Shown here in pieces: positions 7,741-16,523 of a stretch of 64,000 nucleotides of DNA. The notes beneath the pieces were generated by a model. It was not told the origin of the DNA. It searched no databases and saw nothing but the letters and a program-made list of their open reading frames with translations. Both the position numbers and the translations under genes were made by a program. Origin of the DNA: Phycisphaerae bacterium (GTDB taxonomy: Bacteria > Planctomycetota > Phycisphaerae > Sedimentisphaerales > Anaerobacaceae); NCBI GenBank assembly GCA_030615025.1, contig JAUXAB010000008.1:18514-82513 (forward strand), read 5' to 3'. Within the stretch, counting starts at the first letter, position 1; each line of letters starts with the position of its first letter.

Positions 7741-9360
7741 TCAGTCTTGTATCACAGTTAGGACCTGGTTGGCCTTAACATCGGTTAGTTTCGTGGTTCG
7801 GCCATTCGGCCAACGAATTTCAACCACATCCGCGACTGCGCGCTTCCCGAGACCGAAATGGCACCTCGGGTCGGCCTGTGAGAGATAGCCCGTAACGGGA
7901 ATGAGGTCCCGTATCCGGGTGAGCGAACCGGTCGTTACGGCAACGCGCGCGCCAACCGCATCGGATTTGCCGCCGGCTAATTTGGCTTCGATAATAAGCC
8001 AGTTGTTACTGTTGCCGCCATCGTTCCGTAAGAGCCTCGGAGTGTCGTTGAGGTTAATCACAAGAAGGTCGAGGTCGCCGTCGTTGTCGTAATCGCCGTA
8101 AGTGGCGCCGCGTCCGACGTATTTCTCTCTGAAGTAGGCCCCTGATTTATCCGCCACATCCACAAAACTTCCCGTACCGTCGTTCCGCATGAGCACATCT
8201 TCTTCCGTATATTCATGGTGGGCGTTGCCGTTGGCGACAAAGACATCCAGGTAGCCGTCACAGTCGTAATCAAATAGAAGCCCGCCCCAGCCGGTGTACT
8301 GGCCGCAGACAACGGCAAGCTTGGTCGGCGCTGTGCAATCTTCGAAATAGCCCTTTCTGTTCATTAGAAGACAGCCGTATCCCATATCCGGAATGTAGAT
8401 ATCGAGCCAGCCGTCACGGTCAACATCACCTATCGCCGGTCCCATCGAAGAAACTCCCTGCCCGCCTTCGCCAAAAGCCAGCCCCATCGTGAGGCCTTTG
8501 CTCTCGAACGTGCCCTTGCCCGTATTTCTAAAGTAGTAATTTTCCATTGCGTCATTGGTAATATAGAAATCCAGATACCCATCGTTATTTAAGTCGGCAA
8601 CTGTAGCACTCATGGCGCGTCCGTTTGGGTTAAATAGCCCCGCTTCCTTGGTGACATCAGTAAAAGTTCCGTCACCGTTGTTACGGTACAGCGCATCCGG
8701 CTGTCCGCTGTAACTAAGGGGGCCCGGATAGCCTGCTGCGGGATAGTAGGACCGGAATTTACCGCTGTCGTATTCGAGATAGTTTGCGACATAGACATCG
8801 ATATCTCCGTCGTTGTCATAATCAAACCATGGAGATGAAAGGCTCCAGTTGGAATTCGCAAGTCCTGACGCCTGGGATATGTCGGTAAAGGTCCCATCGC
8901 CATTGTTGCGGTAAAAAACGTTTGGCCCGTAATTGAGTACATAAAGGTCAAGGTCACCGTCGTTGTCAAAATCTGCGGCGGAGCAGCCGACCCCATAGCC
9001 TTTGTGGCCAACACCCGTTTCTTCAGTAACATCTGTGAACGTTCCGTCACCGTTGTTTCGATACAAGCAGTTGGCAAGCTTTCCTCTAAGTCTTCGGCCG
9101 CGATTATCGTTGACATTCTTGAGCCAGCAGCCATTTACAAAATATATGTCAAGCCACCCGTTACCATCATAGTCAAAGAACATCGCTCCCGCACCGGTAC
9201 CCTCGACGATGTTAGTGAGGTCGAAATCTCCGTAGCTATGCTTGACGTTAATACCGGCTTCTTTAGTGACATCAGTAAAAATCGGTAATGTTTCTGCATC
9301 GCCATAGCCCGCCGCAACTTGAAACACCAGTATAAATATCAAATATCTTAATAAGTTCAC
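7741..9360 (-). CDS. FG-GAP/VCBS repeat protein with C-terminal ASPIC/UnbV domain (CRTAC1-like)
   Basis: The 539 aa protein begins with a signal peptide (MNLLRYLIFILVFQVAAGYG). It carries repeated calcium-binding loops: DYDGNGWLDIYFVNG, DFDNDGDLDLYVLN, DYDNDGDIDVYVANY, DYDCDGYLDVFVANG, DYDNDGDLDLLVIN. Together these predict a secreted beta-propeller. The C-terminus (YLSQADPRCHFGLG, then VEIRWPNG) is the ASPIC/UnbV domain common in planctomycetes. The GTG start at 9360 overlaps the upstream gene's TGA (GTGA), indicating translational coupling to the HzsA-like cytochrome. Function unproven; likely surface or periplasmic binding. Confidence 0.9.
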   Translation of the reverse strand: MNLLRYLIFILVFQVAAGYGDAETLPIFTDVTKEAGINVKHSYGDFDLTNIVEGTGAGAMFFDYDGNGWLDIYFVNGCWLKNVNDNRGRRLRGKLANCLYRNNGDGTFTDVTEETGVGHKGYGVGCSAADFDNDGDLDLYVLNYGPNVFYRNNGDGTFTDISQASGLANSNWSLSSPWFDYDNDGDIDVYVANYLEYDSGKFRSYYPAAGYPGPLSYSGQPDALYRNNGDGTFTDVTKEAGLFNPNGRAMSATVADLNNDGYLDFYITNDAMENYYFRNTGKGTFESKGLTMGLAFGEGGQGVSSMGPAIGDVDRDGWLDIYIPDMGYGCLLMNRKGYFEDCTAPTKLAVVCGQYTGWGGLLFDYDCDGYLDVFVANGNAHHEYTEEDVLMRNDGTGSFVDVADKSGAYFREKYVGRGATYGDYDNDGDLDLLVINLNDTPRLLRNDGGNSNNWLIIEAKLAGGKSDAVGARVAVTTGSLTRIRDLIPVTGYLSQADPRCHFGLGKRAVADVVEIRWPNGRTTKLTDVKANQVLTVIQD

Positions 9361-11504
9361 TTGTCACTTCCTCCACCGTTTTGTTTATATCCGGGCAGAT
9401 TATCCGGTCCCGGAATACCGTCCCAGAGTGCGCCCATGTCAATCCATTCCACAAAGGTTCGTCTTTCGTCCTCGGTCAGTGCCTGGGATTCGCCCGGAGG
9501 CATACGCGGTATCTGTTTTTGTGAAAACATATTGTCCCATGGTCTTGAGGTGTTGCGCCCGAAGATGTGCCATATAAGGGGGCTGGTCCGCGCCCTACCC
9601 GCGTGAACATATTTCCCGCAGCCGGGTTGATTTCCCTCGGCAAGAAGGCTTTCATAGCTGCGATTAAAGTAGGCCTTTGGTTCCCGCTTTGCGGGGGCCC
9701 CTCCGGGACGGGTAACCAACGAAAGCTCGTGCGTAAGGCGAGGGGTAGAACCAGCTTTGTTATGGCACCGGACACATTTTTTCGCGATGACCGGCATGAT
9801 ATCGCGTCGGAAATCAACGGTTCGCCTGCGCTGCGGAGGTAAAGTGAGCTTGATTGAGGGGCGAGTAAGGGCCTTGACCAAAATATTTTCCGGAGTGAGC
9901 TCCCTATCCTCGTGACAACCGATGCAACCTCTGGGTTCATGGTTCTTGGCCCAAATCCAACTACAGCTTCGCAGAGCCATACCGTCGGCGTCCAGCGTTT
10001 GAAGCTCAATGGCAGTGTTTGCCGGTATCTCAATATTGAAGGAGCCGTCCTGTTCCACGGCGATTTCACCAAGAATGCGTCTTTGCACCAGCAGCGGGCC
10101 TGGGACATCGTCTGCCGACGAGATTCCTTCAAGGACGCGAAGTCTTTTTACTGTCCCGTGGGGCATCCATTCCAGCCTGTCAAGGTCAGAAATATAAACG
10201 TTCAAACAGTAAAATTTCCCATGAGGGTCCTTTTCCGTGACCACGCTCGACCGCCCATCCGGTTCGGGACGGGGATACACCATCTTCGCCTGTATATCAT
10301 GATAGCGGGGGCTGTCAAAAATCAACTCAACTTGTCCGGTGGAAGGGTCGAGGCGATAGACGCCGTGCGTATCCATACCATCTGCTGATCTTCGAGAGAT
10401 AAGGAGCTTACCATCGGGAAGCGGTGAAGGAGAATGGAACAGACCGTCGGACTCCCGGGTTATTAGTCGATAAGAATGAAGCGGTCTTCGGAGCTGTACA
10501 CACCCAACGCTGCCTGCACCGTCCCATGGAACGCTGTCAGCTTCGATAAATACGGCCAGGCCTTTTGTCGTAGTGCAAGGCATATGTTTTATTCGCTTGC
10601 CCTCGTCGGTGCAAAACGCCGCATAATCCGTACCATCAATGCTGATCCCGAACAAGGAAATACGTCCGAGCAGTCCCCGATTGAGCGTGTCCGTAAGGAC
10701 TCCCAAGGAGGACCGCTGCCGGCTTGCAAAGAGCAGGCGCCCGTCGGGCATGATGAATGGATCCATATCGCTGGATAGGTTGAAGGTCAAGCGGCGTACC
10801 GCCGAGCCGTCGAGTTTACAGGAATATAGATTGGTGACTGTCGCGGCTCCGTATTCATTCAGGGCCCCCTTTTCTGATGCGACAAAAGTTAACTGGTACC
10901 AGGGCTTTGGAGAAACAATCGTGTACAGCGTTGCCTGGTAGCTTGGGCTTCGGCAGTTGCCAATTCCGTTGGTGATTTGTCTGACACTTGAGCCGTCTAT
11001 CCCCATTTCAAAGATGGTCCAGTTGTCCGTGGCCGTTCTTTTTCCCGCAAAAAGAATATGTGAGGCGTCGAATGAAATCTCCGGATCGCATGCGCTGTGA
11101 AAGCTGCGGCTCAGGACTTCTGTGGAGAAATCCGGGTATACCTTAACCAGGCGTGCTCCGTCACCGAAGTTTGCCCGCAACATACCATCGGCTGCGGGTT
11201 CTTGTTGCTCAAGTGCCGTTCCGGCAGTCCGCTTGGGGACGCCTTGCGGCGGAAGTTGTGTGACAATAAAGGCATTTGCAATACTGGGACGCGAAGGTGA
11301 CGGTGATTTTGGGGGCTCTACGCAAGCTGCAGTAACAATTGCGCGTAATGCAAGGGTAGCAAGAATGATAATAAGAAGATTTGCAAGGCGTCTCCCGCTA
11401 TGTTCCTGACGTGCAAAACGGACTCTGTCCGATCGACCTCCCTTTCCTCTAAAACAGGAGAAGTACCTATTTCGGGAATTTGTCTTAGTGTTTTCCATTT
11501 CCAT
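9357..11504 (-). CDS. HzsA-like dihaem lipoprotein with PD40/TolB-type propeller
   Basis: The 715 aa protein has an N-terminal hydrophobic segment (about residues 42-61) ending in a possible lipobox, VTAAC. A PD40-like propeller follows (PEISFDASHILFAGKR, PFIMPDGRLLFASRQR, SPLPDGKLLISRRSADG). The C-terminal third matches the general layout of proteins annotated as hydrazine-synthase-alpha related: GEIAVEQDGSFNIEIPANT, then CIGCH (about residue 525) and CVRCH (about 577), then RMPPGESQALTEDE and FVEWIDMG. The resemblance does not imply hydrazine chemistry; no HzsB/C genes are present. It probably binds two haems c in the periplasm. It is coupled by a 4-base overlap to the FG-GAP gene. A palindrome is inserted in-frame at 9679-9717. 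Confidence 0.75.
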   Translation of the reverse strand: MEMENTKTNSRNRYFSCFRGKGGRSDRVRFARQEHSGRRLANLLIIILATLALRAIVTAACVEPPKSPSPSRPSIANAFIVTQLPPQGVPKRTAGTALEQQEPAADGMLRANFGDGARLVKVYPDFSTEVLSRSFHSACDPEISFDASHILFAGKRTATDNWTIFEMGIDGSSVRQITNGIGNCRSPSYQATLYTIVSPKPWYQLTFVASEKGALNEYGAATVTNLYSCKLDGSAVRRLTFNLSSDMDPFIMPDGRLLFASRQRSSLGVLTDTLNRGLLGRISLFGISIDGTDYAAFCTDEGKRIKHMPCTTTKGLAVFIEADSVPWDGAGSVGCVQLRRPLHSYRLITRESDGLFHSPSPLPDGKLLISRRSADGMDTHGVYRLDPSTGQVELIFDSPRYHDIQAKMVYPRPEPDGRSSVVTEKDPHGKFYCLNVYISDLDRLEWMPHGTVKRLRVLEGISSADDVPGPLLVQRRILGEIAVEQDGSFNIEIPANTAIELQTLDADGMALRSCSWIWAKNHEPRGCIGCHEDRELTPENILVKALTRPSIKLTLPPQRRRTVDFRRDIMPVIAKKCVRCHNKAGSTPRLTHELSLVTRPGGAPAKREPKAYFNRSYESLLAEGNQPGCGKYVHAGRARTSPLIWHIFGRNTSRPWDNMFSQKQIPRMPPGESQALTEDERRTFVEWIDMGALWDGIPGPDNLPGYKQNGGGSDK
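9679..9717. repeat. GGTTCCCGC...GGGTAACC palindromic element inside a cytochrome gene
   Basis: The 39 bp run has outer arms GGTT-CCCG / CGGGTAACC and an inner hairpin CCCGC-TTT-GCGGG. The inner 13 nt is identical to that of the intergenic element at 52324-52346. It is translated in-frame just C-terminal of the CVRCH haem site. Confidence 0.6.
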
Positions 11505-11751
11505 GAGATGAAAAATCTGGCACGTCCAGTGCTACAATGACTTCCGCAGACAACGTTTAGATATAACTATTTTACTATATAACAGCAAATCAGGCAAGCA
11601 AAATCCCTGTCTTAGAAAATAACCCGTAGAGGTGCGTTTGTGCCTCGGCCATCCTGGCCGTACTTTGAGTATGCAAGGCCGCTTATACTTTGCAAGCAGC
11701 ATTGTCTCTTTCTGTGACACGCACACGTTCCCACATCTTTGCGACAATTTT

Positions 11752-12882
11752 TTATTCTGTCCGAATCGCATCTACCTCAACCTCGAATAGCAGTTCATCT
11801 CGGCAGACATCGTTTTCCACAATCACCACCGGGAAGCGTGGAAGGCTGTTCTGCGTCCTGTACTTCTCGAATATCGGTGCATCCTTGGCGTTTTTGAAAT
11901 AGGCCAGCGCCCGTGTAACATCGCCCCAGTTCATGCCGCGCGACTCCAGAATCGCATACACTACTTTCATCGTTAGTTCCACCTGGCTTTCTGGATCGCC
12001 TATATGTACCGTCATGCCGTCCGGGCCCACGCTGGCCGTGCCGGAAACATACAATCGTCGATGATCCGGCAGGTCAAGTTCTACCGCCCGGCTGAATGAG
12101 CTGCCGTATTCAACAGCGGGAAACTGCAGCGGCGACCGCACTACAAAGGCCCGCACCCCTTCACTTTTGCCCTTCACTGCCAGCAGACCGCTCACCAGCG
12201 CTGTCCCGGCCGCATTATGCCCACCTACGCCCGTACTGGCCGGAACCAGACCTTCATAAACCCGCTTTTTATGAAAGAAGCCGTCACGAACCTTGTTGAA
12301 ATCGCCGTACCAGTCCAGGATATTATCATTGTAAAACCATGTCCGCAGCACATGGCTGAATTCCATCCCGTTGGCCTGCAGCACCGCGTCCATCTGCTCG
12401 AATATCTCGGCTGCCTGTTCGCTCCGCGACCGCGAAGCATCTTTCGGCAGCAAACCACCCAGATGACAATACTGCGCGTGATCGTCCTCGAAGACGCTGC
12501 CCACTACTCTGCCGCCCAGTTCCAGTCGTTTAACCAGCGTTCCCGAAACCGCCCACAGGTGTGTACCGTAAAGATTCGTATTATGTTCATCCTCAAGCCA
12601 TGTCACCGGTCCCTCGATCCCGCCCAAAGCATTCTTGAGCGCCCGCATGTTGCTCCCATCTTTGTCCGATATGCCGAATACTTCTTGTGAAACAATTTGC
12701 GCCTTTCTCTCACGAACAGCCCCGGCGGCTCTTTGAAACAGCGCTTCCGCAGACTCATTGCCCTCGGGAACCGATCTTATAAAATATTCGTAGCATGACT
12801 CTCTGTGCAGCGTTATGACCTCCAGACCCGGCGACACACTTTTCTGCAGGTTTGCCGCACCTTTCGTTTCATTATTTCTCAT
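11752..12882 (-). CDS. RidA/chorismatase-like (YjgF superfamily) enzyme
   Basis: ATG 12882 is preferred because GGAAGG lies 6 nt upstream. The ~376 aa protein is longer than single-domain RidA (about 130 aa). The C-terminal ~130 residues show the RidA pattern: RLYVSGTASVGPDG, VELTMKVVYAILESRG, VTRALAYFKN, then a conserved pattern around a central Arg/Glu pair. The N-terminal half resembles the inactive first domain of FkbO/Hyg5-type chorismatases (SGTLVKRLELGG, THVLRTWFYN-like motif, GVGGHNAAGTALVSG). Either an enamine/imine deaminase or a chorismate-type lyase is possible. It is read in the same direction as the cytochrome block, 247 bases upstream of it; co-transcription is uncertain. Confidence 0.75.
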   Translation of the reverse strand: MRNNETKGAANLQKSVSPGLEVITLHRESCYEYFIRSVPEGNESAEALFQRAAGAVRERKAQIVSQEVFGISDKDGSNMRALKNALGGIEGPVTWLEDEHNTNLYGTHLWAVSGTLVKRLELGGRVVGSVFEDDHAQYCHLGGLLPKDASRSRSEQAAEIFEQMDAVLQANGMEFSHVLRTWFYNDNILDWYGDFNKVRDGFFHKKRVYEGLVPASTGVGGHNAAGTALVSGLLAVKGKSEGVRAFVVRSPLQFPAVEYGSSFSRAVELDLPDHRRLYVSGTASVGPDGMTVHIGDPESQVELTMKVVYAILESRGMNWGDVTRALAYFKNAKDAPIFEKYRTQNSLPRFPVVIVENDVCRDELLFEVEVDAIRTE

Positions 12883-13371
12883 ATAGCTTCCTTCCTGCAT
12901 GGGTATCTATCGGTAATAACGGATTGTTACCTGTGAACATTTAGTCCGTTTTCCCTGTTGCAGGTACTTGGATACACCGCTGAGTCTCTCTATTTCACTT
13001 GAACCGATTTCAAAACCTACAATAAATCGAACTATCAGTATTGAAAAACGCTGTTTTGGCAGTTTGAAACACCTTTTAAGATACCAAATCTGCCCGATAT
13101 CTGCCACCCACTCGGAACTGAATTATGGGACAGCAGTTTCTGTGCGACAGGCGTGGTATGCCATCAAGGCAGGGATGCACAGCAGATATCTGCGAATCCC
13201 AGGGTAGGTTCTTAAACGTAAGCAACACAATTCTTGGTATTATTGGCCAATATTTCCAGTCCCCCTGAGTATCCCTCAGTATCCCCCAATACCCTGCCGA
13301 TTTCGGCTTTTCACGCTAAAAACGCATTTTTGAGCTATGAGCAAAGGTTTTAAACCGGCAGAAAAGAATTT

Positions 13372-13411
13372 CTAATCCGTAGGTCGCAGGTTCGAGTCCT
13401 GCCGGGCGTGG
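13372..13411 (+). tRNA. tRNA-Arg (TCT) 3' half, truncated at the anticodon loop
   Basis: From the anticodon loop TTCTAA through the variable region and T arm (GCAGG-TTCGAGT-CCTGC) to a CGGGCGT acceptor strand plus G, the sequence matches a normal tRNA-Arg(UCU). Upstream there is no pairing anticodon-stem half, D arm or 5' acceptor, so it cannot be functional. Such anticodon-loop-to-3'-end fragments are what tyrosine-integrase attachment sites leave behind; no integrase is nearby. Confidence 0.7.
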
Positions 13412-13469
13412 TCAAGTACTCCGTTGATTGGGCCGGTGGCTATACGCTAAACACTAAGAGCTTATCCGA

Positions 13470-13513
13470 ATCCCGATTTAATCGGGATGAGGCCGAGTCC
13501 CGATATATCGGGA
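13470..13513. repeat. Two TCCCGAT-type palindromes
   Basis: ATCCCGAT-TTA-ATCGGGAT (13470-13488) and TCCCGATATATCGGGA (13498-13513) are close relatives of the same short palindromic word, 10 bp apart, just downstream of the tRNA fragment. Confidence 0.65.
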
Positions 13514-13971
13514 AGGCCAAGGCGGCAGGTCAAAAATGCTCGGAGGCGTGGTTTTCTCCACGTTGAGAACGTTTTTTCACCGACAACGCAGGCATCGGGC
13601 TTTGCAGCCGGCCGCAATAGAGCGGGTTATTGGGATAGGCTCTAATTCCAGCGGTCTATTGCCGGAACCTCAAAAACCTGGCAAATGGACTTGGTGGGAT
13701 AAAAGGCCGGATTTGGCTCCGGAATTTAGCTTTTTACGCAGCAAATCAACATCGCCGACCGGGCCCGGTGCGCCGGGGTTCTCGGCTTTAGCTGTCTTTG
13801 ACATACAAGGTCTTCCATATTATTATGATTGTCGAACTTTTTAAGATTGCTGCAATAAAAGGCCGTGTGTTTGCGTCCTTATTGAATAGATGTAAGTAGC
13901 TGTGTAATCAAACGTTAAGAATGGGAGTTAGTTAAACTGTAACTTTTTAACCTATTTTGGAGGATGCTTTT

Positions 13972-14670
13972 ATGAAAAAGTACCTAACAATCCTCATTGC
14001 TCTGGTGGTTCTGCTGGCTGCTTACCCCATATTTGGGCAGCGCGAAGGAGGGACCACCGGACGTCGCGGCGGAGGTGCGGGGATGTTCATGCTCTCACCC
14101 GAACAACGAGAGAAATGGCGGGACATGTCTCAGGAGGAAAGACAAAAGATCATGGCCGAAATGCGAGAAAGATTCGGCGGCAGAGGCCGACGCTTAGGGC
14201 GTGAAGACCAGCTCAAAGCAATTGAAGCCGTTGAAAAGCAACTTGCGAACCTGAAAAAAGGCATCCAAGCCCGATCAACTGAGCGGAGGTCATTTCGAGA
14301 CCTCCCGGAAGAAGAAAGAAACAAATTGAGAGAAGAGTTCACCAAAGCCCGTGAAGAACGAGACAAAGCATTTAAGGCGATTATAACACAAATTGCGAGT
14401 CTACAAGGTCAAAGGCAGCCGGCAGAAGGTGAGGAGCTGGTCATAGTAAATACCGGCGAGCTGAAGGCGATTCGTGAGCTGGCGGTGAAAGAAAAAGCCA
14501 GGGAAACGGCACAGCGGCTCGAAAGGCTTGGTAGAGGCCGGATGGGCTTTGGAGGCAGGCCGCGAACGGGAACGGGCACACGCATGACAACTCCAACGCG
14601 TCCGACAAGGACTCCACCAACGCGTCGTCCGCCGAGTCCAGGCAGAGGCAGAGAAGAGAGGAGACGTTGA
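13972..14670 (+). CDS. Secreted Arg/Glu-rich helical protein (truncated paralogue of the next gene)
   Basis: ATG 13972 follows TTTGGAGGA and starts a signal peptide (MKKYLTILIALVVLLAAYP). The ~232 aa product is highly charged and helical. MSQEERQKIMAEMRERFGG and EDQLKAIEAVEKQLANLKKG are shared with the downstream gene, as is QGQRQPAEGEELVIVNTGEL. It ends in a Pro/Arg/Thr-rich tail. The paralogue continues into a redoxin domain; here a remnant of that domain lies out of frame after the stop (14687-14722). Upstream sequence is also duplicated, so the whole unit arose by tandem duplication. Function unknown; perhaps a periplasmic binding or chaperone-like helical protein. Confidence 0.8.
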   Translation: MKKYLTILIALVVLLAAYPIFGQREGGTTGRRGGGAGMFMLSPEQREKWRDMSQEERQKIMAEMRERFGGRGRRLGREDQLKAIEAVEKQLANLKKGIQARSTERRSFRDLPEEERNKLREEFTKAREERDKAFKAIITQIASLQGQRQPAEGEELVIVNTGELKAIRELAVKEKARETAQRLERLGRGRMGFGGRPRTGTGTRMTTPTRPTRTPPTRRPPSPGRGREERRR

Positions 14671-14985
14671 GGATTGAGGCGCCGAAGCGCCAGAGTTTGC
14701 ACTAAACAGCTTTGATGGCAAGGTGGATTATAGTAGCGAGATTGCAGTTATGTCAGGCGACCTGCTCCGGTATCTATCGGAGCACGTTCGCTGTGGCGCC
14801 AAGTAGGTTCAATATCCCAAGTTACAGCAAGTTTGACCCGCGTTGGGCAGGTAAGAGATGTCTCTGCGGTTTTTTGGTTTGCGTCCTTACCCGCTTAAGG
14901 TAAGTGGGTGTGTAATCACGTGCTAATTCCCACGGTGGGAGTTAGTTGAATTGTAACTTTTTAACTTGTTTTGGAGGACAGTATT
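14671..14985 (+). pseudogene. Decayed start of a redoxin domain and duplicated upstream region
   Basis: Bases 14687-14722 read APEFALNSFDGK, matching the AFTLNTFDGK that opens the redoxin domain of the next gene, but in another frame and behind two stops. The match is lost soon after. From about 14905, the sequence up to the next start repeats that before 13972 (GTGTAATCA, GGGAGTTAGTT, TTTTGGAGGA). Confidence 0.7.
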
Positions 14986-16224
14986 ATGAACAGGTACCTA
15001 ATTTCAGTCGTTACCATTGTGGTGGTTCTGGCCGCATCCTGGGGCGCATTTGCCCAGCGCGAAGGCAGAGAACGCAGACGCCCCGGCGAAGGCCGTGAAA
15101 GCAGAACAACGTCTCGGGACGTCTCTCCTGAAGAGAGAGCCAGAATGAGGGAAAGATTTCAGAATATGTCTGAGGAAGAAAGAGGAAAATTTAGGGCCCA
15201 AATGCGCGAAAGATGGGAGAAGATGTCTGAGGAGGAAAGAGAAAAGGCCAGGGCCCAAATGCGCCAAAGATTTGGCGGCAGAGGCCGACGTTTAGGGCGT
15301 GAGGACCAACTGAAAGCCATTGAAGCCGTTGAAAAGCAACTTGCGAAGCTGAAAGCAGGCATAGAAGCGATGGGCGAGCGGAGGTCATTTCGAGACCTCT
15401 CTGAGGAAGAAAGAACGAAGTTAAGAGAAAGGTTTGCGAAATCTCGTGAAGAACGACAGACAGCAACCAAAACAATTATAGCGCAAATAGCAATGCTACA
15501 AGGTCAAAGGCAGCCGGCAGAAGGTGAGGAGCTGGTCACAGTAAATACCGGCGAGCTGAAGGCAATTCGCGAGCTGGCGGTGAAAGAAAAAGCCAAGGAA
15601 ACGGCCCAGCGCCTCGAAAGGCTAATAGCCGGGCGGCGGGCAAGGCGTCAAAGACCCGGAACGTCGCGCACGGAGCAGCCCGTCAGGAGACCAACAGTTG
15701 TAGAACCGGAAGACGCCAGGAAAGCGCAGGCCTTTACACTAAATACTTTTGACGGCAAAGAGATAAGCCTTTCAGACTACAGGGGCAAAATTGTGGTGCT
15801 GGAGTGGTTCAATTTCGAGTGTCCGTATGTGATGCACCATTACGAAACGACGGATACGATGGTCGGGCTTGCGAACAAATACAAGAGCAGGAATGTCGTC
15901 TGGCTTGCCATGAACAGTACAAGCCATATAACGCCACAGGCCAACAAAGAGTTTACGCGGAAATATAACCTGCCGTTTCCGATACTCGATGACAGGCCGG
16001 GCAGGGTAGGTCACGCCTATGGTGCCAAGACAACGCCTCATATGTACATCATAAGCCCCCGCGGCAATATCCTCTATGAGGGCGCGATTGATAATTCGCC
16101 GTTGGGCAGGAAGAAAGAAGGCGTAATTAACTATGTTGATAAGGCCCTGGCAGAGCTGACCGCCGGCAAAGCGGTAAGTACCCCGGAAAGCAAGCCTTAT
16201 GGCTGCTCTGTAAAGTACCCATAA
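14986..16224 (+). CDS. Secreted Arg/Glu-rich helical protein fused to an AhpC/TSA-type redoxin
   Basis: ATG 14986 follows TTTTGGAGGACA and opens a signal peptide (MNRYLISVVTIVVVLAASWG). Residues ~45-105 contain three imperfect repeats of about 19 residues (MRERFQNMSEEERGKFRAQ and relatives). A helical block shared with the upstream gene follows. Residues ~245-395 form a peroxiredoxin-like thioredoxin fold (LSDYRGKIVVLEWFNFECPY, then TTPHMYIISPRGNILYEGAI). Only one Cys sits at the active site (FECPYV); a second (GCSVKYP) is at the extreme C-terminus. A periplasmic thiol peroxidase or reductase is plausible. A strong terminator follows at 16272. Confidence 0.85.
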   Translation: MNRYLISVVTIVVVLAASWGAFAQREGRERRRPGEGRESRTTSRDVSPEERARMRERFQNMSEEERGKFRAQMRERWEKMSEEEREKARAQMRQRFGGRGRRLGREDQLKAIEAVEKQLAKLKAGIEAMGERRSFRDLSEEERTKLRERFAKSREERQTATKTIIAQIAMLQGQRQPAEGEELVTVNTGELKAIRELAVKEKAKETAQRLERLIAGRRARRQRPGTSRTEQPVRRPTVVEPEDARKAQAFTLNTFDGKEISLSDYRGKIVVLEWFNFECPYVMHHYETTDTMVGLANKYKSRNVVWLAMNSTSHITPQANKEFTRKYNLPFPILDDRPGRVGHAYGAKTTPHMYIISPRGNILYEGAIDNSPLGRKKEGVINYVDKALAELTAGKAVSTPESKPYGCSVKYP

Positions 16225-16271
16225 TAGGGCCGGTTTTTTCCGAAAAGGAACTGAAAAATACGATGTAACTA

Positions 16272-16309
16272 AGGGCCGGTAGTAGCACAGTACCGGCCCT
16301 TTCCTTTTT
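16272..16309 (+). terminator. Rho-independent terminator
   Basis: The stem AGGGCCGGTA / TACCGGCCCT (10 bp, perfect, 9-base loop) is followed by TTCCTTTTT. It lies 47 bases after the redoxin gene's stop. Confidence 0.85.
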
Positions 16310-16523
16310 AACCGGCGCATTGCAAGGCACTGGATTCAATGACCGGTGCTTATATCCCTTGGATTGAAGATAGAGTAAGCACCATACTGCAACCGTGATG
16401 TTGACGTGTCGGTCTTTCGTGCGATAATAGATGAGCCAATTTGGCTCGGTCAAGAGTAACTAAACGTTTGGCTAATTTAACGTTTGAAAGTGTGTCTTTA
16501 GATAGTTGGGATAAGCGAATATA

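Larger units (their letters stand above)
12883..13971. other. 1.1 kb spacer with tRNA fragment and short palindromes
   Basis: No convincing coding frame is visible. The spacer contains a tRNA-Arg 3' half (13372-13411) and two palindromes (13470-13513). A CTATACGCTAAAC word at about 13440 resembles words at 46067-46104. Confidence 0.5.

Noticed and set aside
9357..11504. Hydrazine synthase (anammox) activity
   Set aside because: Only a general HzsA-like layout is present, without HzsB/C or hydrazine dehydrogenase genes; such relatives are widespread in non-anammox planctomycetes.
13320..13411. A complete tRNA-Arg gene
   Set aside because: No pairing 5' acceptor, D arm or anticodon-stem half exists upstream of the fragment.
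13536..13844. 102 aa open frame after the tRNA fragment
   Set aside because: Mixed composition, no ribosome site, no recognisable motif; treated as spacer.
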